Shown here: positions 15,185 to 25,626 of the stretch, piece by piece
Layout: the number at the start of each line of letters is the position of its first letter
Numbering within the stretch: position 1 is the first letter of the stretch
NCBI RefSeq assembly: GCF_000420845.1
Contig: NZ_ATVS01000018.1
Coordinates: 1-64,000, forward strand
Direction of reading: 5' to 3'
Length of the DNA: 64,000 nt
Source of the DNA: Butyrivibrio sp. AE3009
GTDB taxonomy: Bacteria > Bacillota > Clostridia > Lachnospirales > Lachnospiraceae
Position numbers and translations under genes: made by a program
Notes under the pieces: generated by a model
The model's database searches: none
Seen by the model: only the letters and a program-made list of their open reading frames with translations
Told to the model about the DNA's origin: nothing

Positions 15185-15469
15185 ATGAAGTTAGAACCAC
15201 TTGCAGACAGAGTTGTACTTAAGCAGCTTGAGGCAGAAGAGACTACAAAATCAGGAATCGTTCTTCCCGGTGCTGAGAAGGAGAAGCCACAGCAGGCCGA
15301 AGTTATCGCAGTAGGCCCCGGCGGAGTTGTTGACGGCAAGGAAGTTAAGATGCAGGTTAAGAAGGGCGACAATGTTATCTATTCCAAGTACGCCGGAACA
15401 GAAGTTAAGCTTGATGATGTAACCTACATCATTGTTAAGCAGAACGACATATTAGCGATAATTAAATGA
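15185..15469 (+). CDS. groES: Co-chaperonin GroES
   Basis: This 94-residue GroES forms the seven-subunit lid on GroEL. The start (LEPLADRVVLKQLEAEETTK), the mobile loop (SGIVLPGAEKEKPQQAEV) and the dome/strand region (VIYSKYAGTEVKLDDVTYII) are all standard. AAAGGAGG lies upstream, and transcription is from the CIRCE-controlled promoter. groEL follows after an unusually long gap of 197 bases. Confidence 0.98.
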   Translation: MKLEPLADRVVLKQLEAEETTKSGIVLPGAEKEKPQQAEVIAVGPGGVVDGKEVKMQVKKGDNVIYSKYAGTEVKLDDVTYIIVKQNDILAIIK

Positions 15470-17292
<1,823 letters not shown>

Positions 17293-17314
17293 TTCATTAA
17301 ACTCATAAGAAATT

Positions 17315-17349
17315 AAACTCCTTGTCGCAGTTGCGGCAAGGAGTTTTTT
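17315..17349 (+). terminator. groESL terminator
   Basis: A 14-pair stem (17315-17328 with 17333-17346, one G-U pair) closes on AGTT, with an A run before it and a T run after it. Confidence 0.9.
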
Positions 17350-17377
17350 GCTATTTGCTCTACAAAAATGCTATAAT
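17349..17377 (+). promoter_or_regulatory. Promoter placing the start site on the ATG of the glycosyltransferase
   Basis: TTGCTA (17349-17354), 17 bases, then TATAAT (17372-17377), with a TG one base before the -10 box, so an extended -10. The expected start site, about seven bases on, is 17384, which is the A of the only plausible start codon. This predicts a leaderless transcript. Confidence 0.6.
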
Positions 17378-17383
17378 AACTCT

Positions 17384-18931
17384 ATGTGCGCAAAAATAAA
17401 ACAAAATCTGAATAACATTCTTGGAGTGCTGTTTCTGGTACTTGGAACAGCAGCTTTTTTTAATACACTTAAGTTTGCCTTCGGAAGGGATATATGGTAC
17501 GACGAGGTCTTTTCCCTGTGTTTCGCTAAGAAGAGCTATGGCGATATTGTGAGTCTTACAGCAAGAGATGTCCACCCGCCTCTTTATTATTTTTATCTTA
17601 GATTCGTTACCTCTATCGTCACCGGAATATTCGGGGAAGGAAGCTTCTACGCCGCAGCCAAGCTGGCTTCGTGCCTTCCCTGGCTGGGACTTATGGCCTT
17701 GGCTGTTACGTATATCAGAAAGAGATTCGGGATTCTTACGGCGGGAATGTTTATGTTCCTGATATCGGTTATGCCTCAGATCCCGATTTATTATGTTGAG
17801 ATCAGAATGTACTCCTTTGCGCTGTTTCTTATTACAGCTCATATAATGACAGCTGATAGGATATTGTCAGGCGAAGGTGACAGGAAGCGCCTTTTTATAC
17901 TGTTTTTTGTTCTGGGAATACTTACTGCCTATACTCAGTATTACGCCTGCATTGCCACTGCAGGTATCTATCTGGCGGTGGGAATTATCTCTTTGTTTCA
18001 AAAAGGTGATGACAGGAAGCAGATCCTTATCGGTGTGACAGCAGCTGCAGTTATCTCTGTGATCGCGTATCTGCCCTGGCTTGGTGTAATTAAGAGGCAG
18101 ATGGATAATATCAGCGGCAAGTATTGGATTCAGCCCCTTACGCTAAGGAGCATACTTGGCTGTATCAAGTTTGCTACGCTTCCTGTTGTTTATGCAGGGC
18201 GTATGCCTGAAATATCGGCAGGGCTCTTGATACTGACAGTTACAGTAATACTTGCTATATATTTATTTGCTTCCAAAAGAGCTGCCAAGAAAGATGGGCT
18301 GCAACTTTTTGTACTTATGCTGATGCCGGTTATTGTGGTGATTGCCAGTGGATTCGTGTTATCGGCTCTGGGAACGCCGATTTTTGTCTACAGATATATG
18401 GTGCCTTCTCTTGGAGGAGCATGGCTTCTTGTGGCGATAGCTGTATCAGAAGTCATGAACAAGGCATTGGAGCGAAGATTGGGAGCGTTGTTATATCTTT
18501 TGATCCTTCCCGTTATTCTTGCAGGAGCTCTGAACTACAAGGGCTTTTGCGATGAGGAGAGCAAAAAGGTATATGAGGAAGCCGCAGCTATGAACCTTGT
18601 GGACAGTATACCCACAGGCTCAGTCATCATCACCAATTTTGACCATGTGACGGCCGTGATGGGCTTCTACAGACCTGACTGTGAGGTGTATCTGTACGAT
18701 GCAGAGATTGATAAGCTCCTTCCGGATATGCTTGGAAGTATCAGGGATGATGCCGGGGACGACATGCTGGATTATTTCCTGCAGAGCGGAAAAGAGGTCT
18801 ATTTCTTCGGGAGCTTTGCTTCCAGAGAAGATATAGTTAAGAACTGGGAGAGTGAAGGGATAGGCGCATATCGAAGAGCCAGCATTCTGATAGAGAGATA
18901 CTGGATAGATGTCTTCGAACTTCACGACTGA
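17384..18931 (+). CDS. GT39-like polytopic membrane glycosyltransferase
   Basis: About 515 residues with ten or more membrane helices. Just after the first helix comes DIWYDEVFSLCFAK, then TARDVHPPLYYFYLRF: the acidic DE loop and the 'DVHPPLYY' motif of the GT-C fold PMT/ArnT family. These enzymes transfer a sugar from a polyprenyl-phosphate carrier to a protein, lipid or polymer on the outer face. A soluble C-terminal part (residues about 400-515) follows the helices. The ATG at 17384 has no ribosome binding site and coincides with the predicted transcription start. A related gene follows 29 bases downstream. Acceptor unknown. Confidence 0.78.
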   Translation: MCAKIKQNLNNILGVLFLVLGTAAFFNTLKFAFGRDIWYDEVFSLCFAKKSYGDIVSLTARDVHPPLYYFYLRFVTSIVTGIFGEGSFYAAAKLASCLPWLGLMALAVTYIRKRFGILTAGMFMFLISVMPQIPIYYVEIRMYSFALFLITAHIMTADRILSGEGDRKRLFILFFVLGILTAYTQYYACIATAGIYLAVGIISLFQKGDDRKQILIGVTAAAVISVIAYLPWLGVIKRQMDNISGKYWIQPLTLRSILGCIKFATLPVVYAGRMPEISAGLLILTVTVILAIYLFASKRAAKKDGLQLFVLMLMPVIVVIASGFVLSALGTPIFVYRYMVPSLGGAWLLVAIAVSEVMNKALERRLGALLYLLILPVILAGALNYKGFCDEESKKVYEEAAAMNLVDSIPTGSVIITNFDHVTAVMGFYRPDCEVYLYDAEIDKLLPDMLGSIRDDAGDDMLDYFLQSGKEVYFFGSFASREDIVKNWESEGIGAYRRASILIERYWIDVFELHD

Positions 18932-18960
18932 ATATAAATTAACAGGGGAAATCTCTTTTT

Positions 18961-20499
18961 ATGAAAAACAAACTCGTAAAGCTACCAATAATCGTTGTGG
19001 TAATCCTTATGGCAGTTATATACCTGGTCAGGATGTTTACTAACGGGCCCTGGTACGACGAACTGTATACCTATTATTACTTTATCAGCAGAGGTCCGGC
19101 ATATGCGGCTATTCACTGGCCGGTTCCCAATAACCACGTGGGATATTCGGTTCTGTCGGCTTTTCTGGACTATTTGGGTAATCCTTATATAGGACTTAGG
19201 GGAGTATCCTTTTTGGCTGCTGTGGCCAATCTGCTCCTTCTGTACAGATTCTGCGCAAGGTTCCTTGACAGGTTCCTGAGCGCAGCGGTTACACTTATGT
19301 ACTGTTCAGCTTACCTTATTCATTCACTGGCTGTTCAAGGAAGGGGCTACACGCTGGTTATCACATATCTGCTCATCGCCATGACCTGTGCGCTTAATAT
19401 CGGCATGGGAGAGGGCAGGAAAAGAGATTACGTACTGTTTGGACTGTCTCTGATGTTGGGACTGTATACCATTCCAAGTTCGCTGTACTGGGTGCTTCCC
19501 ATCTGCTTAACAGGAGGATTATTCCTTTTGTTTGCAGGGAAAAAGAGCGAGCTGTTCAAGCTGTTTATGTCAGGTGTGGTTGCCGCCATCGGAACCTTTT
19601 TCCTGTATCTTCTGATCTGGCTTGCAATAGGAGCCAATCTTCTGAGCAAAGATCAGAGCAGCGCTTTTTTCGGGATGAATCAGGCGAAGGTTGTGCTGAA
19701 GGCTCCGATAGATTCGGCGCTTACCGGAATAAAATATATGACTGCAACTCCGTATATTCAGAGCATCGACAGGGTGCAGTGCATTACGGGCCTTCCACAG
19801 TATTTTAAGGAACTTTTTGACAATTATTATGACAGGCTGGGATCAGTTGTTCTTGTTATTGCGGTTCTGGTGCTTGTTCTTAATCTTGTGATCGCGATAA
19901 GTAAAAGAAATGACAAGGATGAGGAGTTCTACGGCGCGCTTTTTGTATCGGTTTTCATGATCTTTGTTCCTGTTATGCTGGTAGTACAGAGCGTTCATCC
20001 CTATAAGAGAGTTCTTAGTTTTCTGGCTGTTCCTCTGACTCTGGGATTGGGAATTATCTGCAGAGAACTTACTGACAGGATAAAAGATAAAAAGAAGGAA
20101 AGTGCTGCCAGTATATGCATCATGGCCGCAGCTACTCTATTCTGGGTGCTGGCAATGACTAATCCCTATTACAGGGCGCCGATGGCGGACAGAGAAAACG
20201 AGCTCAAGGCAGCATTTGACACTATTAATGTGTCGGATATTGATACCATATACTATACTGATGATTATCAGAAATATGTTTTGAAGTTTTATTATGATGT
20301 GACCCCGACGGAATATTATACGCTGGAGGAAGCAAATTATGTTGTGATAGGTCCGGAGCAAAGGGATGAAACCTATGATTCTCCCGTCTGGCCTGTATTT
20401 TACCCCTACAGCGAAGGATTAATTAATGATGTTTCAAAAAAAATGGTTGTTATAGGGGGCACAGACAATTATACTATCTATGCGAGTAACACCGATTAA
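18961..20499 (+). CDS. GT39-like polytopic membrane glycosyltransferase, second copy
   Basis: This 512-residue protein is organised like its neighbour: an N-terminal helix (LPIIVVVILMAVIYLVRMF), then GPWYDELYTYYYFIS with the acidic pair typical of GT-C enzymes, then many helices and a soluble C-terminal part with a Tyr/Asp-rich stretch (IDTIYYTDDYQKYVLKFYYD). It probably uses a lipid-linked sugar donor. AGGGGAAA precedes the ATG, and the gene lies 29 bases after the first glycosyltransferase, so they are co-transcribed. The stop codon lies inside the hairpin at 20491-20508. Confidence 0.72.
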   Translation: MKNKLVKLPIIVVVILMAVIYLVRMFTNGPWYDELYTYYYFISRGPAYAAIHWPVPNNHVGYSVLSAFLDYLGNPYIGLRGVSFLAAVANLLLLYRFCARFLDRFLSAAVTLMYCSAYLIHSLAVQGRGYTLVITYLLIAMTCALNIGMGEGRKRDYVLFGLSLMLGLYTIPSSLYWVLPICLTGGLFLLFAGKKSELFKLFMSGVVAAIGTFFLYLLIWLAIGANLLSKDQSSAFFGMNQAKVVLKAPIDSALTGIKYMTATPYIQSIDRVQCITGLPQYFKELFDNYYDRLGSVVLVIAVLVLVLNLVIAISKRNDKDEEFYGALFVSVFMIFVPVMLVVQSVHPYKRVLSFLAVPLTLGLGIICRELTDRIKDKKKESAASICIMAAATLFWVLAMTNPYYRAPMADRENELKAAFDTINVSDIDTIYYTDDYQKYVLKFYYDVTPTEYYTLEEANYVVIGPEQRDETYDSPVWPVFYPYSEGLINDVSKKMVVIGGTDNYTIYASNTD

Positions 20500-20513
20500 C
20501 CGATCGGTTTTTT
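20491..20513 (+). terminator. Weak terminator or attenuator between the glycosyltransferase and speA
   Basis: ACCGAT (20491-20496) pairs with ATCGGT (20503-20508) and is followed by TTTTT, which runs straight into the speA ribosome binding site GGAGG (20514-20518). The stem is only six pairs and contains the stop codon of the upstream gene, so termination may be partial and sensitive to ribosome position. Confidence 0.5.
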
Positions 20514-20527
20514 GGAGGATGAGTTAG

Positions 20528-21976
20528 TTGGATTTAGAAAGACAGAAGAAAGCCCCTATTTATGAGGCTCTTGAGAGATTTAGAAAACAGAGGGTTGTGC
20601 CCTTTGACGTTCCCGGTCACAAGAGAGGCAGAGGTAATGCCGAGCTTGTGAGCTTTCTTGGCGACAGATGCGTCGGAATCGATGTCAATTCCATGAAGCC
20701 ACTTGATAACCTGTGCCATCCCGTATCGGTTATCAAGGATGCAGAGGAACTTATGGCAGACGCCTTTGGTGCTGCCCATGCATTTATGATGGTTAACGGA
20801 ACCACCAGCGCTGTTCAGGCTATGGTTTTATCCCATGTTAAGGCAGGGGAGAAGATCATTATGCCCAGAAATGTACATAAGAGTGCCATCAATGCTCTTA
20901 TTCTCTGCGGCGCTGTTCCCGTATATATTGATCCCAAGGTAGATACCAAGCTGGGAATCCCTCTTGGTATGGAGATAGCGGATGTTAAGAAGGCAGTGGA
21001 AGATAATCCTGATGCCAAGGCTATTCTTATCAACAACCCTTCCTACTACGGCATCTGCTCAGATCTTAAGGCGATTGTAGAGCTGGCCCATGCCAATGGC
21101 ATGAAGGCTCTCGTGGATGAGGCTCATGGCACGCATCTGTACTTTGGACCAAATCTCCCCCTTAATGCAATGGCTGCAGGCGCCGACATGGCTGCCATCA
21201 GTATGCACAAGTCTGGAGGAAGCCTTACACAGAGTTCGATCCTATTGTGCGGCCCGGATGCAAATGTGGGATATATCAGCAGAATAGTGAATCTTACACA
21301 GACCACCTCTGCCAGCTATCTGCTTCTTGGTAGCCTTGATATTTCAAGAAGAAATCTTGCGCTTAACGGACATGACAGCTTTGCCAAGGTTACAAGGATG
21401 GCTCAGTACGCAAGAGAAGAGATCAATGATATCGGTGGTTATTACGCTTACGGCAATGAGCTCAAGAACGGCGGAAGTATCTTTGATTTTGATGAGACCA
21501 AGCTTGTGGTTAATACAAGGAGCATCGGACTTACAGGTATCGAGGTATATGATCTTCTCCGTGATGAGTATGATATTCAGATGGAGTTCGGAGACCTGTC
21601 CAATGTTATGGCTTATATTTCCATCGGCGACAGGCTTCAGGATATTGAGCGTCTGGCAGGAGCACTTGCGGATATCAGAAGACTTTATTCCAAGCCGGAA
21701 TATCAGATCTTCGCTGCAGAGTACATCACACCTATAGTTAAGGCAACTCCTCAGGAAGCTTTTTATGCTGAGAAGGAATCACTTCCGATAGATGAGACTG
21801 TGGGCAGGATCAGTGCGGAGTCGGTTATGTGCTATCCGCCGGGAATACCGATCCTTTCACCCGGTGAGATGATCACCAAAGATATTCTGGATTATATTAA
21901 AACAGCCATGGAAAAGGGCTGTTCCATGCAGGGACCCGAGAGTGAGGATATCTCGGAGCTCTTTGTACTGAAATAA
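20528..21976 (+). CDS. speA: Biosynthetic arginine decarboxylase (fold type I, Orn/Lys/Arg family)
   Basis: PLP enzyme converting arginine to agmatine, the entry to the polyamine cluster that follows. The PLP lysine is in AAISMHKSGGSLTQSS and the cofactor pocket includes VDEAHGTHLYFG. At 482 residues it is the Bacillus SpeA-type short form without the N-terminal wing of the E. coli inducible enzymes. I call arginine rather than lysine or ornithine as substrate because aguA and aguB, which consume agmatine, are downstream. The start is TTG at 20528, nine bases after GGAGG; the ATG at 20519 is followed at once by a stop. speE follows after 36 bases. Confidence 0.88.
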   Translation: MDLERQKKAPIYEALERFRKQRVVPFDVPGHKRGRGNAELVSFLGDRCVGIDVNSMKPLDNLCHPVSVIKDAEELMADAFGAAHAFMMVNGTTSAVQAMVLSHVKAGEKIIMPRNVHKSAINALILCGAVPVYIDPKVDTKLGIPLGMEIADVKKAVEDNPDAKAILINNPSYYGICSDLKAIVELAHANGMKALVDEAHGTHLYFGPNLPLNAMAAGADMAAISMHKSGGSLTQSSILLCGPDANVGYISRIVNLTQTTSASYLLLGSLDISRRNLALNGHDSFAKVTRMAQYAREEINDIGGYYAYGNELKNGGSIFDFDETKLVVNTRSIGLTGIEVYDLLRDEYDIQMEFGDLSNVMAYISIGDRLQDIERLAGALADIRRLYSKPEYQIFAAEYITPIVKATPQEAFYAEKESLPIDETVGRISAESVMCYPPGIPILSPGEMITKDILDYIKTAMEKGCSMQGPESEDISELFVLK

Positions 21977-22012
21977 GAAGCATAGACTTATTAAGATATA
22001 GGAGATGAAGTA

Positions 22013-22885
22013 ATGGCTGAGATGGATTATTGGTTCAGTGATATGCACACAGGCAATGTAAAAATAAGCATTCGCCTTGCCAAACAGCTTTTTTCGGGAA
22101 CCAGTGAGTTTCAGAGAATCGATGTCTTTGATTCACCTGAATTCGGTAAGTTCCTGACCTCGGACGGAAACATCATCTTTTCCGAGAAGGACGAGTTCAC
22201 TTATGATGAGATGATCGTTCATGTGCCCATGGCTGTTCACCCCAAGGTTCAAAGAGTCTTGGTTCTTGGCGGCGGAGACGGCGGTGTTGCCAGAGAGCTG
22301 ACACATTATGACGAGATCAAGGTCATCGATGTGGTGGAGCCTGACAATATGTTTGTGGATGTCTGCAAACAGTTTTTCCCGGACAACGCAGTGGGACTTG
22401 AGGACGACAGGGTTCACATCTATTATCAGGACGGACTTAAGTACCTTCGTAAATGCGACGATATGTATGACCTTATTATAAATGACGTTACAGAGCCTCT
22501 TGGACATGAGGCGGGACTTTTCACCAAGGAATTCTACGGGAGCTGCTACAAGGCGCTTCACGACGACGGAATCATGGTTTATCAGCATGGAAGTCCCTTC
22601 TACGATGAGGACGAGGAGAGCTGCAGAGCCATGCACCGCAAGGCCTACAGAGTATTCCCGGTTAACAGGGTATATCAGGCCCACATTCCTACCTGCCCCG
22701 CAGGCTACTGGCTCTTTGGTTTTGCCAGCAAGAAGTATCATCCTCTGAAGGACTTCAACCCCGACAGATGGGACGAGAGAGGTATCAAGACCTGGTACTA
22801 CACAACACATCTTCACAAAGGAGCCTTCATGCTCCCCAAATACGTTGAAGATTTACTTCAAGAAGAGGAAGATATGTCTAGATAA
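22013..22885 (+). CDS. speE: SpeE-like polyamine aminopropyltransferase
   Basis: The 290-residue protein has the spermidine synthase fold: N-terminal beta domain (DYWFSDMHTGNVKISIRLAK), the nucleoside-binding GGGDGGVARELTHYDEIKVI and an active-site loop NDVTEPLGHEAGLFTKEFY. The usual loop is 'DsTdPvGPa..LF'; here Val replaces Ser and His replaces Pro, and the later 'QxESP' is QHGSP. Normal SpeE uses decarboxylated AdoMet made by SpeD, but no speD is visible. It may use SpeD made elsewhere, or have a changed donor or acceptor. The gene lies between speA and the carboxyspermidine dehydrogenase. The stop codon is inside an 11-pair hairpin (22877-22923). Confidence 0.82.
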   Translation: MAEMDYWFSDMHTGNVKISIRLAKQLFSGTSEFQRIDVFDSPEFGKFLTSDGNIIFSEKDEFTYDEMIVHVPMAVHPKVQRVLVLGGGDGGVARELTHYDEIKVIDVVEPDNMFVDVCKQFFPDNAVGLEDDRVHIYYQDGLKYLRKCDDMYDLIINDVTEPLGHEAGLFTKEFYGSCYKALHDDGIMVYQHGSPFYDEDEESCRAMHRKAYRVFPVNRVYQAHIPTCPAGYWLFGFASKKYHPLKDFNPDRWDERGIKTWYYTTHLHKGAFMLPKYVEDLLQEEEDMSR

Positions 22886-22923
22886 CAAGGGCGTTTTTTG
22901 CGGAGCAATCCGTGTTATCTAGA
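22877..22923 (+). repeat. 11-bp inverted repeat over the speE stop codon, carrying a motif shared with the groES-groEL gap
   Basis: TCTAGATAACA (22877-22887) pairs exactly with TGTTATCTAGA (22913-22923). The 25-base loop includes six Ts followed by GCGGAGCAATCCG, itself able to form a small CGGA-GCAA-TCCG stem with a GNRA-type loop. The 14 bases 22900-22913 are identical to 15615-15628, where they also sit just before the 3' half of a closing stem. Confidence 0.6.
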
Positions 22924-22963
22924 CAAGAATATAGCAAATATTACGAAGATAAAGGAGAATAAA

Positions 22964-24226
22964 ATGAGTAGATTATTGGTTATCGGCTGCGGCGGAGTTG
23001 CTCAGGTTGCAATCCAGAAATGCGCACAGAACAATAAAGTATTTACTGAGATGTGCCTTGCTAGCCGCACAGTATCCAAGTGCGATGCACTTAAGGACAA
23101 ACTTGAGAAGCAGGGAACAAGCGTTAAAATCACAACAGCTACCGTTAATGCGGATGACAGCGCCGATGTGGCTAAGCTTATAAAAGAGTACCAGCCCGAT
23201 GCGGTTCTTAATGTTGCTCTTCCTTATCAGGATCTGGCAATCATGGATGCCTGCCTTGAGTGCAAGGTTGATTACATCGATACCGCCAACTATGAGCCTG
23301 AAGATACAGATGAGCCCGTATGGCGCGCAGCTTATGAGAAGAGATGCAAGGAGAAGGGCTTTACCGCTTACTTCGACTACAGCTATCAGTGGGCATATAT
23401 GGACAAGTTCAAGGAGGCAGGTATCACAGGTCTTCTCGGAACAGGTTTTGATCCCGGCGTAACAAGTGTATTTGTTGCATATGCGAAGAAGCACTATTTT
23501 GACGAGATCCACAGCGTTGATATTCTTGACTGCAACGGAGGCGATCATGGCTATGCTTTTGCAACCAACTTCAATCCTGAGATCAACCTCCGTGAAGTAA
23601 GTGCCAACGGCAGCTACTGGGAGGACGGACACTGGGTAGAGACTAAGCCCATGGAGATCAAGAGAGAGTATGATTTCCCTCAGGTTGGCAAGAAGGATAT
23701 GTATCTTCTTCACCACGAGGAAATTGAGGCCCTTGGAAGAAACTTCCCTGAGATCAAGAGAATCCGTTTCTTCATGACCTTCGGACAGAGCTATCTTGAT
23801 CATATGAGATGTCTTGAGGATGTGGGAATGCTTTCCACAAGCCCTGTTATGTTTGAGGGAAGAGAGATCGTGCCTATTCAGTTCCTGAAGGCTCTTTTGC
23901 CCGATCCCGCAAGCCTTGGCCCCAGAACAGTGGGTAAGACCAATATCGGCTGTATCTTCAAGGGAATCAAGGATGGCAAGGAGAAGACTCTTTTCATCTA
24001 CAACGTATGTGATCACCAGGAGTGCTACAAGGAGCTTGGAAGCCAGGCTATCAGCTACACAACAGGTGTACCTGCTATGATCGGCACATCACTTGTGCTT
24101 GAAGGCAAGTGGAAGAAGCCCGGTGTATACACAACCGATGAGTTTGATCCCGATCCTTACATGGAGATGCTTAACGAGTTTGGCCTTCCATGGGTGGTTG
24201 ATGAGAATCCCGTGCTTGTTGACTGA
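22964..24226 (+). CDS. Carboxyspermidine dehydrogenase (saccharopine dehydrogenase family)
   Basis: This 420-residue enzyme is expected to join putrescine to aspartate semialdehyde with NADPH, giving carboxyspermidine. The N-terminus RLLVIGCGGVAQVAIQKCAQ is the Rossmann GxGGVA motif of LYS1-type enzymes. Further family stretches are YIDTANYEPEDTDEPVW and GLLGTGFDPGVTSVFVAYA. The decarboxylase for its product (nspC) is the next gene. I chose the ATG at 22964 because AAAGGAG lies upstream; a TTG at 22898 opens the frame but falls inside the hairpin. An agmatine-using (carboxyaminopropylagmatine) role is an alternative, less likely given aguA and aguB. A terminator follows. Confidence 0.87.
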   Translation: MSRLLVIGCGGVAQVAIQKCAQNNKVFTEMCLASRTVSKCDALKDKLEKQGTSVKITTATVNADDSADVAKLIKEYQPDAVLNVALPYQDLAIMDACLECKVDYIDTANYEPEDTDEPVWRAAYEKRCKEKGFTAYFDYSYQWAYMDKFKEAGITGLLGTGFDPGVTSVFVAYAKKHYFDEIHSVDILDCNGGDHGYAFATNFNPEINLREVSANGSYWEDGHWVETKPMEIKREYDFPQVGKKDMYLLHHEEIEALGRNFPEIKRIRFFMTFGQSYLDHMRCLEDVGMLSTSPVMFEGREIVPIQFLKALLPDPASLGPRTVGKTNIGCIFKGIKDGKEKTLFIYNVCDHQECYKELGSQAISYTTGVPAMIGTSLVLEGKWKKPGVYTTDEFDPDPYMEMLNEFGLPWVVDENPVLVD

Positions 24227-24242
24227 TAAATATGATATGTCT

Positions 24243-24277
24243 GTCCCTCGGAAATGTTGTTCCGGGGGACTTTTTTT
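24243..24277 (+). terminator. Terminator after the carboxyspermidine dehydrogenase gene
   Basis: A ten-pair stem (24243-24252 with 24261-24270, one G-U pair) is followed by seven Ts. It splits the polyamine genes into two transcription units, so nspC should have its own promoter in 24280-24395, which I could not place with confidence. Confidence 0.88.
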
Positions 24278-24399
24278 ATAGTGATTTATGTTTATTTTAG
24301 ATTTGATAGGCATTTGGCATAGTAAAATTAAAGGGTGATATGTTATTCTAATACATGGCGCTTTTTAGGACGCCGGAATAATAAAGGTGGTAATTACTT

Positions 24400-25602
24400 A
24401 TGAATTTAAAAGAAATACCTACTCCTGCGTATGTTATCGATGAGAAAAAACTAAAGAAAAATCTGGAGATTCTGGCTGATGTTCAGAAAAAATCCGGAGC
24501 AAAAATATTACTGGCCCAGAAGGCCTATTCCATATATCAGACCTATCCGCTTATTGCACAGTATTTATCCGGATGTACAGCATCGGGTATCTTCGAGGCA
24601 AGACTTGCCCATGAGGAGTTCCATGCGCCGGATGGGTCCAAAAGAGAGAATCACGTATATGAGCCTGCCTTCAAGGACGATGAGATGGAAGAGCTCTGCG
24701 AGATCTGTGACCACATCGTCTTTAATTCCATAAAGCAGCTCCAGCACCACAAGCCTGTGTGGAAGAAGGCCTATGAAGAGGGCAAGATCTCTGTTGGACT
24801 AAGGATCAATCCCGAGATCAGCACCGATGATGCACATGAGATATATGATCCCTGCGCCAGCGGCTCAAGACTTGGTATAAGGCTCTGTGATATGCCTTCT
24901 AGGCTTCCTAATGGGGTTGAGGGACTTCATTTCCATAATCTATGTGAGCAGGACTTCAAGCCTCTTCTTGATACCTTCAAGAAGGTTGAGAAGGATTTTG
25001 CAGCCTATTTTCCGGATACGGAGTTCTCTTATTCAGAGGGTGAAGAGCCCAAGGGAAGTCAGCTTAGATGGATCAACCTTGGCGGTGGTCACCATATCAC
25101 AAGGGATGACTACGACGTGGAAGGTCTGATTGATCTGGTTAAATATATTAAGAGCACCTATGGACTTGAGGTATATCTTGAGCCCGGTGAAGCCATCGCT
25201 CTCTATGCGGGATATCTGGTTACAACTGTCATGGATATTGTGGAGACGGACAGAAAGCCCGTACTTATCCTCGATACTTCAGCAGCCTGTCATATGCCCG
25301 ATGTTATAGAGATGCCCTATGTTCCGCCTCTTAAGGATGCGGACAATCCGGGAGAACTTCCCTATACCTACAGGCTGTCTTCAAGGACCTGTCTCGCCGG
25401 CGATGTTATCGGCGACTACAGCTTTGAGAATGAGAAGAAGATTGGCGACAGGCTCTATTTTGAGGATATGGCCATCTACAGCATGGTAAAGAACAATACC
25501 TTCAACGGAATGCCGCTTCCTGATATTGCTGTGATGCATGACAGGAACGATATTGAGATAATCAGAAAGTTCGGATATGAAGACTTTAAGATGAGATTGT
25601 GA
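24400..25602 (+). CDS. nspC: Carboxynorspermidine/carboxyspermidine decarboxylase
   Basis: PLP enzyme of the alanine-racemase fold (fold type III) that removes CO2 from carboxyspermidine to give spermidine. The PLP lysine is in ILLAQKAYSIYQTYP near residue 40. Other signatures are INLGGGHHITRDDYD, YLEPGEAIALYAGYLV and DTSAACHMPDVIEMPY, the last highly typical of this decarboxylase. At 400 residues it is a usual length. AAAGGTGG precedes the ATG. aguA begins 24 bases after its stop, so it opens the second polyamine transcription unit. Confidence 0.92.
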   Translation: MNLKEIPTPAYVIDEKKLKKNLEILADVQKKSGAKILLAQKAYSIYQTYPLIAQYLSGCTASGIFEARLAHEEFHAPDGSKRENHVYEPAFKDDEMEELCEICDHIVFNSIKQLQHHKPVWKKAYEEGKISVGLRINPEISTDDAHEIYDPCASGSRLGIRLCDMPSRLPNGVEGLHFHNLCEQDFKPLLDTFKKVEKDFAAYFPDTEFSYSEGEEPKGSQLRWINLGGGHHITRDDYDVEGLIDLVKYIKSTYGLEVYLEPGEAIALYAGYLVTTVMDIVETDRKPVLILDTSAACHMPDVIEMPYVPPLKDADNPGELPYTYRLSSRTCLAGDVIGDYSFENEKKIGDRLYFEDMAIYSMVKNNTFNGMPLPDIAVMHDRNDIEIIRKFGYEDFKMRL

Positions 25603-25626
25603 TCATGAATCTGGAAAGGAGCTGCT

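Noticed and set aside
22133-22816. A 227-codon minus-strand frame inside speE
   Set aside because: Same reason: mirror of a biased coding sequence with no independent signals.
22973-24016. A 347-codon open frame on the minus strand inside the carboxyspermidine dehydrogenase gene
   Set aside because: It is antisense to a clearly coding gene with strong codon bias, which opens long mirror frames; it has no promoter, ribosome site or family match.
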